Shown: positions 15,630 through 23,439, numbered from the stretch's first letter. The stretch: 24,666 nt of DNA from Clostridiales bacterium (GCA_003542355.1 DPKU01000019.1:287-24952); one strand, 5' to 3'. Numbers and translations: made by a program. Notes: generated by a model not told the origin, from the letters alone.

Positions 15630-16891
15630 CCCGTCTCCCCCGCCGCCGTTCCGGCGATCCATCCGGAAGCAAAGGCCCATGTCAGATTGTATCCGCCACA
15701 AGGACCGTCAACATCCAGAATCTCTCCCGCAAAGTAGAATCCCGGGATCCTCCTGGACATGAGCCGCAGCGGATCCACCTCTTTCAGGCTTACCCCACCG
15801 GCTGTCACCTGGGCATCCTTCCAGGATTTTGTCCCGGTCACCCTGCGCTCATAGGACTTGCACAACGCTGCAATTCTGCGCAGTATATCGACTGATATCT
15901 CTTTGATGCTCCCGCCTGGATCTGCGCCGGCCTCCCGAAGCAGGCCCTGGGCCAGCTTGACGGGAAGCATGCCGTTCAGAAACGTGCTTGCCGGACGCTG
16001 GCCAAGCAGTTGGCAACGCTCGGTCAGTACAGTCAGTAGCTCTTCCGGTGCGCTCTCCGGGAAAAAATCCAGCTGTGCCGTGTAGTCCACGCCTTCCTGT
16101 ATTTCATAGAATCGACTGACGTTGAATGTGCATATTCCCGAAATCCCTTCCCGGGTCATCTGCACTTCGCCCCGATCCCGGGCAGCCAACTCTGATATCC
16201 CTGCCCGATGGCGATACAGACGGATCTCTCCCCTGACGCGTACGCCAAAAAGCGTCGGATCGGGATCCTCCAAAAGGAGTTGAGTCAGTGCGGGGATCGG
16301 CTTGACGATCCGATGGCCCAACGCCGATGCCAACCGATAGCCATCTCCCTGGCTCCCGTATTGCATGCCGGCTTTTCCGCCCGTGGCAAGGATCACACAG
16401 CGGGCAGTCTCCCTTTTCCCGTGAACGTCCTCCAGGATAAAGCCCTGGGGCGTCTGCTGACAACTTGCGACTGCGGCGTCTGTCCGAAGTTGAACACCTT
16501 CCGTTTCTATGGAGAGCAGCAAGGCTTCCACAACGCTTTCGGCTTGCAGCGACCTGGGATAGAGACGGCCTTCTTCCTGTGCAATTGCAGGAACGCCCAT
16601 TTCGAAAAAGATTTTTTCCAGTACGAAGGGCGATGCCAGGTTCAAAGCAGGAGCGATCCACCAGGCGGCAGAGCCGCTGCCTTCCCGGCTGTTAAAATCC
16701 GGAGCGCTGGCATGCTGATTCAAAAAATTGCATCGGCCATTGCCCGTTGCATAGAGTTTCTTTCCAGCTGTCGCGTTTTTTTCCAACAAAAGAATCCGGC
16801 TTCCCGGAATGCATTTCGAAGCCGCTGCCGCCGCCATCAGTCCGGATGCGCCGGCACCGATGATCGCAAGATCGTAGTTCAGGTTTTCCAT
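15617..16891 (-). CDS. HI0933-like NAD(P)/FAD-dependent oxidoreductase (BaiN family)
   Basis: This 424-residue flavoprotein belongs to the HI0933-like family, variously named aminoacetone oxidase-family or BaiN. The FAD dinucleotide-binding motif IIGAGASGLMAA is at residues 10-21; a GKKLYATGNGRCNFLN block follows, then VILATGGKAGMQYGSQGDGY, VTAGGVSLKEVDPLRLMSR and the C-terminal FAGEILDVDGPCGGYNLTWAFASG. The family's physiological reaction is poorly defined; a bile-acid role has been suggested for some gut homologues. The ATG at 16891 is preceded by AGGTAGGGTG. It runs 13 nt into the next flavoprotein gene. Length is normal. Confidence 0.93.
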   Translation of the reverse strand: MENLNYDLAIIGAGASGLMAAAAASKCIPGSRILLLEKNATAGKKLYATGNGRCNFLNQHASAPDFNSREGSGSAAWWIAPALNLASPFVLEKIFFEMGVPAIAQEEGRLYPRSLQAESVVEALLLSIETEGVQLRTDAAVASCQQTPQGFILEDVHGKRETARCVILATGGKAGMQYGSQGDGYRLASALGHRIVKPIPALTQLLLEDPDPTLFGVRVRGEIRLYRHRAGISELAARDRGEVQMTREGISGICTFNVSRFYEIQEGVDYTAQLDFFPESAPEELLTVLTERCQLLGQRPASTFLNGMLPVKLAQGLLREAGADPGGSIKEISVDILRRIAALCKSYERRVTGTKSWKDAQVTAGGVSLKEVDPLRLMSRRIPGFYFAGEILDVDGPCGGYNLTWAFASGWIAGTAAGETGCCD

Positions 16892-16939
16892 TTTTTCACC
16901 CTACCTAAACATACCATAAAACATCCTTCCGCGCAAAAG

Positions 16940-16968
16940 TTGACTAACGTTTTCCTTTTGATTATAAT
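16940..16968 (+). promoter_or_regulatory. sigma-A promoter of the DUF308-like membrane protein gene
   Basis: TTGACT (16940-16945), a 17-nt spacer and a perfect TATAAT (16963-16968), about 32 nt before the ATG at 17000. One mismatch to consensus, so expression is expected to be substantial. Confidence 0.85.
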
Positions 16969-16999
16969 GAACCAGTGTCTTTTCGGCACGGAGGTATTC

Positions 17000-18187
17000 A
17001 TGAGAGTTTTAACCGTCATGTCCGGTGTGATCATATCAGCTACAGGCGCCTGGTGCCTGGCCTACTACCGCAGTGCTTTTTCCAGCATTGCATTTATTCT
17101 GGCGATCGCTATGACCCTGTCAGGTGTTTTTTTGATCGGTGCATATCTGGTGTCAGGAAAGAAGCGTTTGCCCGAAACCATCCTCATCGAAGGAATGCTT
17201 ACGCTCATTTTCGGATTCGTGACCCTGAACAACGAAGTGACCGATACGGCGATGGCCATGTTTTTCGGAGCCTGGTTGACTGCAACAGGCCTGATTCGCT
17301 TTACACAGAGTCTTGCAGTGAGTCGTTTTGACCCCAGAAACTGGGCCAAGATCCTGCCTCTTTCGATCCTCAGTTCTATTTTCGGATTCATTATGATGAT
17401 GCACACCCTGGTCTCTGCGATCAACCAATTGACCTTGGTAGGGAGTGCACTGATCCTCAATGGACTGTCTCAACTGGTCTATGCGATGTATATGGTCCGC
17501 CACGAAAACCTGCCTCATACCGAGCAGGTCAGAGAACGAGTGGAGGCCAAACAGGCTGCAGCCGAAGCAAAACGCAAGGAGCGGGATGAACTCCGGCAGT
17601 TGACCCGATCCGAACGGGATATCCGAAAAAGAGAATTAAGAGATGCAGCTGCCGCTCAGGCAGAAGATAAAAAGCGGCTTGCACGAATCGAGAAGCAAAA
17701 GCTGAAGGAAGCGCGAGAAGCGTTACTGGATCCCACAATACAGCTGACTGAAATGGAGATGGCAGAGATTGCCGACGCCATTCAGGAAGACAGCGCTGCC
17801 ATTCCCGCAGTGGAGGCTGACGATGCAATGCCGGAGCAGATCCCGGCCCAAGAAGTGCTCCAGGCACCGGAAACTCCGAAAGAGCCCACCGCCTTTGTTC
17901 GGGAAGAAGCTGACGTCCAGCCGGAAACACCGGAGATGTCCTGGGAAACCCTGATCAAAGAGCCAGCCTGGCAAACACCCGCCTTTCCTCACAAACCGGA
18001 TATCACTGAGATCCTGGAGCGAGAAGTGAAAAAGCCGGAACCGCTTCCGTTTACACCGCTCAGCCTGGAAGAACTGATCGAGCAGGAAAAAGCGAACCCT
18101 GCACAGCGACTCGGCCAGAAAAAGGAAGAAGAGGATCAACGTTTTACCGAGGAGTTCTCCTGGCACTGGCCGCCAAAGGAAGATTGA
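17000..18187 (+). CDS. HdeD/DUF308-like six-helix membrane protein with long cytoplasmic tail
   Basis: The product is 395 residues. Six hydrophobic segments lie at about 2-23, 27-52, 58-78, 83-104, 115-138 and 143-166, arranged as three hairpin pairs like HdeD/DUF308 proteins. Residues about 170-242 form a highly charged Lys/Arg/Glu/Ala helix, likely coiled coil. Residues 245-395 are acidic and proline-rich, probably disordered. Within that tail a short pattern recurs: SWETLIKE (314-321), DITEILERE (334-342) and SLEELIEQE (355-363). The start at 17000 follows GGAGG by 5 nt; the frame is open far upstream, but that part is antisense to the flavoprotein gene. Function is unknown; the tail suggests recruitment of cytoplasmic partners. 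Monocistronic. Confidence 0.85.
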   Translation: MRVLTVMSGVIISATGAWCLAYYRSAFSSIAFILAIAMTLSGVFLIGAYLVSGKKRLPETILIEGMLTLIFGFVTLNNEVTDTAMAMFFGAWLTATGLIRFTQSLAVSRFDPRNWAKILPLSILSSIFGFIMMMHTLVSAINQLTLVGSALILNGLSQLVYAMYMVRHENLPHTEQVRERVEAKQAAAEAKRKERDELRQLTRSERDIRKRELRDAAAAQAEDKKRLARIEKQKLKEAREALLDPTIQLTEMEMAEIADAIQEDSAAIPAVEADDAMPEQIPAQEVLQAPETPKEPTAFVREEADVQPETPEMSWETLIKEPAWQTPAFPHKPDITEILEREVKKPEPLPFTPLSLEELIEQEKANPAQRLGQKKEEEDQRFTEEFSWHWPPKED

Positions 18188-18193
18188 CGAGCA

Positions 18194-18230
18194 AAAAAAG
18201 CCGCAGGTTCAGCGTACCTGCGGCTTTTTT
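18194..18230. terminator. strong bidirectional terminator
   Basis: A perfect 15-bp inverted repeat (18194-18208 with 18216-18230) with a 7-nt loop begins with A6 and ends with T6. It stops the DUF308-like gene on the plus strand and the dipeptidase gene on the minus strand. Confidence 0.95.
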
Positions 18231-18240
18231 ATGCGTAAAA

Positions 18241-19203
18241 TCAACCGGCGTTATCCCGAAAAACCCGGAGAAAGTTTCCGTGATTGATTTGATCCAGTTC
18301 ATCCTCTGTGAAATACATTGCAAGTGCATCCAGGATCCTGGGAAATCCTGCGTAGTCCTCGTACTCGAGAATGCTTCCGTCGATCCCATCCAAATCCGAA
18401 CCCCAGGCAAGAGCCTCGATGCCGGCTTTTTCTCTGATATAAACCATGTGCTTCACGATATTCTCTATGGAAGACAGCGTTGCATAATCTTCCAGGAACG
18501 GCGCACAGAAGTTGATACCAACGATCCCGCCTTTTTCGCCCAGAAGCTTCAACTGTCTGTCCGTCAGATTTCGCTGATGCGAACCGAGGGCTCTGGCGCA
18601 GGAATGACTGGCGATCAATGGCTTGGAGGACCGTTGGATAACATCGTCAAACCCGCCTTCTGTCAGATGAGATACGTCAACGATCATTCCCAGTTCATTC
18701 ATTCTCTCCACAGCCTGGATGCCGAAGGGTTTCAGCTTTTTTGCATGCAGCACGGGATCAGCGCTGTTGGGATATCCAATGCTGTTTTCGTAATTCCAGG
18801 TGAGCGACATCATACGCACGCCGTCAGCGAAAAATTCGTCGATCCGCTCGATACACCCGTCCACGGCTACAGCGTCCTCTACTGTCAGGATGGAAGACAT
18901 GAGACCTTTTGCCTGATTGCTCATAATATCTTTCGCACAGAAAGCCGGAGCGATCAGGTCCGGATTCCCCCCGATCTCCTTCTGGTAGAGTGCGACCATC
19001 TCACGATAAAACTCATACGGAGTGGCTGAAACGCCGCAGCGGTCAGCCGCATCGTGAGAGACGACGAAGATCGCAAAACACTGGGCAAGGCAGCCGCCCT
19101 TTTTCAGCTTTTCCAGATTGATCTGGTATGGCCCGTTTCGCAGTGGCTGTTTTTTCTGATAACATTCCAGGAGCGTGTCGCAATGCATATCGATGATCTT
19201 CAT
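18241..19203 (-). CDS. Membrane dipeptidase (renal dipeptidase family, M19)
   Basis: This 320-residue zinc hydrolase of family M19 splits dipeptides, including those with a D-residue or Cys-Gly, in characterised relatives. The metal-site sequence is complete: DMHCDT near the N-terminus (H and D), the bridging Glu in LTVEDAVA, VDVSHL, ASHSCARAL and the late GSDLDGIDG. No signal peptide or membrane helix is visible, so despite the family name it should be cytoplasmic, as is usual in Firmicutes. AAAGGA lies 7 nt before the ATG at 19203; the upstream ATG at 19233 would add only a charged run. It lies downstream of lysR on the same strand with a promoter of its own. Confidence 0.93.
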   Translation of the reverse strand: MKIIDMHCDTLLECYQKKQPLRNGPYQINLEKLKKGGCLAQCFAIFVVSHDAADRCGVSATPYEFYREMVALYQKEIGGNPDLIAPAFCAKDIMSNQAKGLMSSILTVEDAVAVDGCIERIDEFFADGVRMMSLTWNYENSIGYPNSADPVLHAKKLKPFGIQAVERMNELGMIVDVSHLTEGGFDDVIQRSSKPLIASHSCARALGSHQRNLTDRQLKLLGEKGGIVGINFCAPFLEDYATLSSIENIVKHMVYIREKAGIEALAWGSDLDGIDGSILEYEDYAGFPRILDALAMYFTEDELDQINHGNFLRVFRDNAG

Positions 19204-19236
19204 GTATTCGTCCTTTCTTCTTCTTTGATGCAATCT

Positions 19237-19265
19237 ATCATAACGGATCTATACAAAAAAAGCAA
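19237..19265 (-). promoter_or_regulatory. promoter of the dipeptidase gene
   Basis: On the minus strand TTGCTT (19265-19260), a 17-nt spacer and TATGAT (19242-19237), placed between the lysR stop and the dipeptidase start. Confidence 0.5.
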
Positions 19266-19285
19266 AATCTGCTGTGCATCGGCCA

Positions 19286-20194
19286 TCAGCTCTCCAGACA
19301 ATACCGACTGCACCGCTCGATGAATTCCTTTTCCGGATGCGCCAGTTCCACACGTTTTGACTGAATCCAGCCTACGACGAATTGATAGGGCAGATCACGG
19401 ACCGGGACACACGTCAGCCGATGATCGGTGACGCTGGGTTCAATATATCCCGTCCCTATATTGTAACTGTCGGTGTTGCAGATGATGTTGTTCATGGTCG
19501 CACGCTCCAAAACCTGTATGGACTGCTCGGCTTTGAGAATGATCGCTTCCTCCCGAAAATTCAGTGAATCTGTATCCTGTTCATAACACACATAAGGATA
19601 AGCGGATAATTCGGAGAGCATGACTGCAGTGCGGCCTTCCAGAGGATGTCCCTTCCGGATGAAAGCGTGAGGGCGAAATCGCTTCAATTCATTGAATTCC
19701 AAACCCTTTCCGGCTAGGTATTGCCGCATATATTTTTCGGAGGAGTTGATCAGTGATATGATTCCAAGACTGCTCTGATGTGTATACACGTCTTCGATGA
19801 TCTGATCCGTTTTGCTCTCCCGCAGAAACAGCTCGTACCGGCTGGTATTGTAGGTGTCCATGAAATCGATCATTGCGCGCACGACAAACGTGTAATGCTG
19901 GGAGCTGACGACGACTCTTAAGAATTCCCTGTGGCTTTTTTCGGCAAAACGTCCTTCGATCAGTGTAACCTGATCCAGAAGATCTCTGGCATAGCGGAGC
20001 AATTCCTTCCCTTCCGGCGTAAATTGCAATCTTTTGGAATTGTCCCGGTTAAAGATCCGAATATCAAGATCTGCCTCCAGATCACGAATTGCCTTGGAAA
20101 TCGCCGGCTGGGAGACAAACAGGTTCTTGGCCGCTTTGTTGATGGAGCCGCAGGCACCCACCTCGGCCACATATCGCATCTGCTGGATCGTCAT
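19286..20194 (-). CDS. LysR-family transcriptional regulator
   Basis: The 302-residue product has the standard LysR layout. Residues 1-60 are the winged helix-turn-helix (MTIQQMRYVAEVGACGSINKAA, then the recognition-helix segment VSQPAISKAIRDLE), with the linker helix to about 90 and a two-lobe effector-binding domain after it. The ligand cannot be read from sequence. AGGA stands 7 nt before the ATG at 20194. It is divergent from a PLP-dependent trans-sulfuration-family gene across an AT-rich spacer, the classical arrangement for a LysR regulator controlling its neighbour and itself, so a sulfur amino acid or related coinducer is the natural guess. Confidence 0.94.
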   Translation of the reverse strand: MTIQQMRYVAEVGACGSINKAAKNLFVSQPAISKAIRDLEADLDIRIFNRDNSKRLQFTPEGKELLRYARDLLDQVTLIEGRFAEKSHREFLRVVVSSQHYTFVVRAMIDFMDTYNTSRYELFLRESKTDQIIEDVYTHQSSLGIISLINSSEKYMRQYLAGKGLEFNELKRFRPHAFIRKGHPLEGRTAVMLSELSAYPYVCYEQDTDSLNFREEAIILKAEQSIQVLERATMNNIICNTDSYNIGTGYIEPSVTDHRLTCVPVRDLPYQFVVGWIQSKRVELAHPEKEFIERCSRYCLES

Positions 20195-20205
20195 CGCACC
20201 ATCCT

Positions 20206-20248
20206 ATAATTATTTGTTATATAATTACATAGTATTTATATATTATAC
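20206..20248. promoter_or_regulatory. candidate LysR operator dyads in AT-rich spacer
   Basis: Two interrupted palindromes are visible: ATAA-N7-TTAT (20206-20220), which contains a T-N11-A core, and GTAT-N9-ATAC (20232-20248). LysR boxes are typically T-N11-A dyads. The stretch is much richer in A/T than the rest of the window, so chance dyads are quite possible. Confidence 0.4.
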
Positions 20249-20272
20249 AGTAATGTATCTCTCCTGTACAAT
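20242..20272. promoter_or_regulatory. interlocked divergent promoters of lysR and the PLP enzyme gene
   Basis: On the plus strand TATACA (20244-20249), 17 nt, TACAAT (20267-20272). On the minus strand TGTACA (20270-20265), 17 nt, TATAAT (20247-20242). Each -10 overlaps the opposite -35, so both cannot be occupied at once. Confidence 0.5.
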
Positions 20273-20321
20273 GATTGTGTAGAAATAGGTTTCAACACTG
20301 CAGATATATAGGAGGATTACC

Positions 20322-21521
20322 ATGAACGATAAAGGATTCCGGACCAATATCATCCATTCCGGCGAAGTGGATTTTATGAAAAAGGTCATGAGCGGCGTAG
20401 CCGTTCCCAAAGTTGCCCCAATATTTATGAGTTCCGTTTTTTCTTTTGACGATGTGCCGACGCTTGATCGTGTCTATGACGGCACCGCAGACGGATACGT
20501 CTACGCCAGAATGACCAACCCCGGCACCGACGGTGTCTGTGAAGTTCTGGCAGCAGCCGAAGGCTGCGACGGTGCCGTCGCTTTTTCCTCGGGCATGGCA
20601 GCCATCATCACCTCGTTTCTCTCCTTCGTCAAATCCGGAGATCATATCATCTCTTCTCCTGTCCTGTACGGCGGCGTTTACGACTATCTGAAAAATGAGC
20701 TGCCGCGCTTCGGCGTTGAGACCACGTTCGTGGACTTTAAAAAGGAAAATATCGAAGACCACATCCGCCCCAACACCAAGATCATTTACAGTGAATCCAT
20801 CATCAATCCGCTGATGAGCGTACTGGACATCCAAAAAGTTGCGGACATCGCCCACAAACACGGCTGCAAATTTATTCTTGACAGCACGTTCTCCACGCCT
20901 GCAGTTGTCCGGCCCATGGACTTCGGCGTAGACGTCGTCGTCTACAGCACCACAAAATTCCTGGGCGGCCACAGCGACATCATCGGTGGCGCCATCTGTG
21001 CCAACAAGGAAGATCTTCCGATCTTTCATAAAATGAATACACTGTACGGCAACATCATGAGCCCCTTTGACGCCTGGCTGCTTGCCAGAAGCTTAAAGAC
21101 GCTGGAAATGAGAGTAAAGCTGCACAGCGAAAACGCGCTGAAAGTCGCTGAATTCTTTGAAAAGCATCCGAAGATCGAAAAAGTCTATTATGCAGGACTT
21201 CCGTCTTCTCCTTACTATCAGCTGGCTCAGGAGCAATTTGTGGAAGGCCGCTGCGGTGGCATGCTCTCCGCTGACATCCGTGGAGGAGAAAAAGGCGCCA
21301 GCGATTTTATCGCTGCCTGCGAATCCATTAAATTCGTTCCCAGCCTGGCAGGTGTAAGCACGACGATCTCTTATCCTGCAAAGACCTCTCACAGGGCCTA
21401 CTCCAAAGCAGAAATGGATGCCGCCGGCATTTCCATGGGACAGCTGCGCTTCTCCATCGGCCTGGAAAATGCCGAAGATATCATCGCAGAATTCGAGAAA
21501 GCGTTGGAATCTGTGGAATAA
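20322..21521 (+). CDS. PLP-dependent trans-sulfuration (Cys/Met metabolism) family enzyme
   Basis: The 399-residue product is a fold-type I enzyme of the Cys/Met-metabolism family (cystathionine gamma-synthase/beta-lyase, methionine gamma-lyase, O-acetylhomoserine sulfhydrylase). The PLP lysine is K212 in STTKFLGGHSD. Y61 (YVYARMTNP) would hold the cofactor phosphate of the partner subunit, Y116 (LYGG) stacks on PLP, and D187 (LDSTFSTP) contacts the pyridine nitrogen. The methionine gamma-lyase cysteine after LYG is a glycine here, so a classical methionine gamma-lyase is unlikely; the exact reaction stays open. AGGAGG stands 6 nt before the ATG. Codon use looks more biased towards C-ending codons than that of its neighbours, hinting at high expression. 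Divergent from lysR. Confidence 0.92.
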   Translation: MNDKGFRTNIIHSGEVDFMKKVMSGVAVPKVAPIFMSSVFSFDDVPTLDRVYDGTADGYVYARMTNPGTDGVCEVLAAAEGCDGAVAFSSGMAAIITSFLSFVKSGDHIISSPVLYGGVYDYLKNELPRFGVETTFVDFKKENIEDHIRPNTKIIYSESIINPLMSVLDIQKVADIAHKHGCKFILDSTFSTPAVVRPMDFGVDVVVYSTTKFLGGHSDIIGGAICANKEDLPIFHKMNTLYGNIMSPFDAWLLARSLKTLEMRVKLHSENALKVAEFFEKHPKIEKVYYAGLPSSPYYQLAQEQFVEGRCGGMLSADIRGGEKGASDFIAACESIKFVPSLAGVSTTISYPAKTSHRAYSKAEMDAAGISMGQLRFSIGLENAEDIIAEFEKALESVE

Positions 21522-21541
21522 CGAACCCAACCGGAACGAGT

Positions 21542-21567
21542 AAAGCCCGCCATCACGGCGGGCTTTT
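21542..21567 (+). terminator. terminator of the PLP enzyme gene
   Basis: A 10-bp perfect stem (21542-21551 with 21557-21566), loop ATCAC, ends in TTTT on the plus strand. The minus-strand Fe-S gene ends 30 nt away and may share it, but the T run on that side is poor. Confidence 0.85.
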
Positions 21568-21597
21568 GATTGTTTCCCAATATGCGGCATCAGTCGA

Positions 21598-22302
21598 TCA
21601 TTCGACGTGCGCTCCGGCGCTGTTGAGATAGCGCTTTGTAAAGGGGCAGTTCGCAAAACAGATGCCGCAGATCGTCGCATCCGGTACGCCAAAATTTTCG
21701 TCCGACAACCGGTTGGCTGTTTCCTCGCAAGCTTTCATTCGGAACATGTCGTCCCGATCCGACTCCGGGCACCAATGATTTCCGAGTATCGCCTGAGCCG
21801 GACAGACCAGCCGACAGATCTCACAATCCCCGCACAAAGGGGCCACCTGTCGACTGGCCGTTTCCAACGGCGCATCTGTCAGCACAGAAGATAGCCGGAC
21901 CGCACCGCCGTACTGAGGCGTGATCAGCAGATTGCTCTTTCCGATCCAACCCAAAGCGCTGCGCACCGCCACGGTTTTGTGGGGAAGCTGCGTCCTGTTT
22001 TCGGGCAGCTTGACCACGTTTTCCGTGGTGTTCGCAAGAGCCTTATAGCCAGCGGCCATCAAATAATCTGCAGCTGTAGATGCTAAATCATTCAATCTGG
22101 CATTGATATCATGATATGCTTTGTAATAGTCGGCAGTTGGCCCGTCTTCGATCTCCCCTGCAATCGGCTTCGGCAATTTGATGCCGATGGAGATCCCGCA
22201 GGGGAAACCTGCCTCTTTTACTTCAGAAAGATCCCCAAATCCAACGAGATCTGCGCCTTGGGCCAGGAGCAATTCTCTGATCTGTGTCGTAATGCTTTTC
22301 AT
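21598..22302 (-). CDS. Short QueG-like double [4Fe-4S] protein
   Basis: The 234-residue product resembles epoxyqueuosine reductase (COG1600) but is much shorter than full QueG (about 350-380 residues). The ferredoxin-like double cluster region is complete: CGDCEICRLVCP and, near the C-terminus, CGICFANCP, with further cysteines between. Upstream, the family-typical ALGWIGKSNLL block is present. The HEAT-like C-terminal domain of QueG that binds tRNA is missing, so it is probably not a queuosine enzyme; it may be an iron-sulfur reductase of unknown substrate. Its ATG abuts the stop of the nitroreductase gene (TGA then ATG), so translation is likely coupled and the flavoenzyme may be a partner. 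Confidence 0.85.
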   Translation of the reverse strand: MKSITTQIRELLLAQGADLVGFGDLSEVKEAGFPCGISIGIKLPKPIAGEIEDGPTADYYKAYHDINARLNDLASTAADYLMAAGYKALANTTENVVKLPENRTQLPHKTVAVRSALGWIGKSNLLITPQYGGAVRLSSVLTDAPLETASRQVAPLCGDCEICRLVCPAQAILGNHWCPESDRDDMFRMKACEETANRLSDENFGVPDATICGICFANCPFTKRYLNSAGAHVE

Positions 22303-22851
22303 TCAACCCTGCCATTTCTCATGATACACGATCTCATCCAGGCTCTTGCGGGGACGCGCTGCCGGAGTTTCATCTGCGTATCCGATCACCAGAACCGCCA
22401 CCACGTACTTATCTTCCGGAATTTCCAGGACCTGCCGGATCTCATTCTGAGTATACCAAGCGATCCAGCAGCTGGAAAGCCCCAACGCCTCTGCCTGAAG
22501 GACGATGTGCTCCCCCTGGATGGATACGTCCCGGATGCATTGCTTCAATTCTAACTGCGGACTTTGCTCATCCAGGGTCAGTTCCCCGGAGGGGATGCGC
22601 GCCCGTATATCTGCGACACAGGCAATAAAGAGCGGCGCCTGCTTCATCCATTTCTGATCATGGCTGACTTGCGCTACCTGGGTCCGCATTTTGTCGTCCC
22701 GAATAACGATGAACCGGCCGGACTGGGTGTTGCTCCCCGTCGGAGCCAACCTGGCCGCTTCCAGCAGAAGCGTCAGTTTCTCTTCTTCTACAGGAGCATC
22801 TTTATACCGTCGCACACTCCTGCGTTGTTGTATGGCCTTTTGAACTTCCAT
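22303..22851 (-). CDS. Nitroreductase-family FMN oxidoreductase
   Basis: The 182-residue protein has the nitroreductase pattern: AIQQRRSVRRYKD at the N-terminus (FMN phosphate contacts), LLEAARLAPTGSNTQ, then QGEHIVLQAEALGLSSCWI and the C-terminal VAVLVIGYADETP. Such enzymes are FMN-dependent and use NAD(P)H on nitro compounds, quinones or flavins; the native substrate is unknown. The ATG at 22851 follows GGGAGG by 9 nt and lies 50 nt inside the upstream acetyltransferase gene. The next gene starts directly after its stop. A tail of roughly 15 residues, ending in KWQG, completes a normal length. Confidence 0.93.
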   Translation of the reverse strand: MEVQKAIQQRRSVRRYKDAPVEEEKLTLLLEAARLAPTGSNTQSGRFIVIRDDKMRTQVAQVSHDQKWMKQAPLFIACVADIRARIPSGELTLDEQSPQLELKQCIRDVSIQGEHIVLQAEALGLSSCWIAWYTQNEIRQVLEIPEDKYVVAVLVIGYADETPAARPRKSLDEIVYHEKWQG

Positions 22852-23407
22852 TGTGATTTTCCTCCCATTCTTCCTTCAATAATCCATAGTAACACCGACT
22901 CTTTAGGCTGTCCACATGCCACTCGTACGCTCTTCGCACGCCTTCCGGCCGCATTCCGCATCGCTCCATTACTCGGGCAGATCTTGTATTTTTCTGAATG
23001 CAGGTCCCATCGATCCGATAAACACCGTCCCGGGTAAACGCATACTCCATCAACGCACCGAGCGCTTCGCGCACATAGCCTTTGCCCCAGTATTCCGGAT
23101 CTGTAAAATATCCGATCTCCACCCGTTTTCCGGCCGGGCTCTCTTCAGAGACCGTATAACCAATACCACCTACATATGACCCTTCTCTGGTTTGAATGAC
23201 CAGATAGATCTTGCTCCGGGCAGGCTCTGCGATTGCCAGAATCGCCTGCCGAAGATTTTCCCGGGATTCCGCAAGCGAATGCGTGAACACATCCTGAATG
23301 TAGTACATGATATCCGGGTCGGAGATCAGTGTGTGATGATGATGCAGATCCGACCATTCATATTCTCTCAAGAACAACCTCGGCGTCTCGATCCGAATCC
23401 CTTTCAT
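22802..23407 (-). CDS. GNAT-family N-acetyltransferase (RimJ/RimL-like)
   Basis: This 201-residue protein is a GCN5-related acetyltransferase of the RimJ/RimL type. It opens with the family phrase IETPRLFLREYEWSD, has VEIGYFTDPEYWGKGYVREAL, the acetyl-CoA-binding block, and NTRSARVMERCGMRPEG near the end. The substrate is unknown (ribosomal protein N-termini, amines or antibiotics are possible in the family). AGGAGG stands 5 nt before the ATG at 23407. Homology appears to end around residue 182; the last 17 or so residues are read in another frame of the nitroreductase gene, a 50-nt overlap that looks like a lost stop codon. Confidence 0.92.
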   Translation of the reverse strand: MKGIRIETPRLFLREYEWSDLHHHHTLISDPDIMYYIQDVFTHSLAESRENLRQAILAIAEPARSKIYLVIQTREGSYVGGIGYTVSEESPAGKRVEIGYFTDPEYWGKGYVREALGALMEYAFTRDGVYRIDGTCIQKNTRSARVMERCGMRPEGVRRAYEWHVDSLKSRCYYGLLKEEWEENHNGSSKGHTTTQECATV

Positions 23408-23439
23408 GAAATCCTCCTGCCCCTGCTGCAGCAAAATAT

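Noticed and set aside
14808..15737. A 309-codon open frame on the plus strand
   Set aside because: It is antisense to the two flavoprotein genes, whose FAD motifs are unmistakable; no independent evidence of coding.
16208..16999. Upstream extension of the DUF308-like reading frame (264 codons)
   Set aside because: The extension is antisense to the HI0933-like gene; promoter and ribosome site place the start at 17000.
20322..21521. Naming the PLP enzyme methionine gamma-lyase
   Set aside because: The cysteine that follows the LYG motif in methionine gamma-lyases is glycine here; only the broader family can be supported.
21598..22302. Calling the Fe-S protein epoxyqueuosine reductase (queG)
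   Set aside because: It is about 120-150 residues short and lacks the tRNA-binding C-terminal region, so family resemblance does not carry the function.
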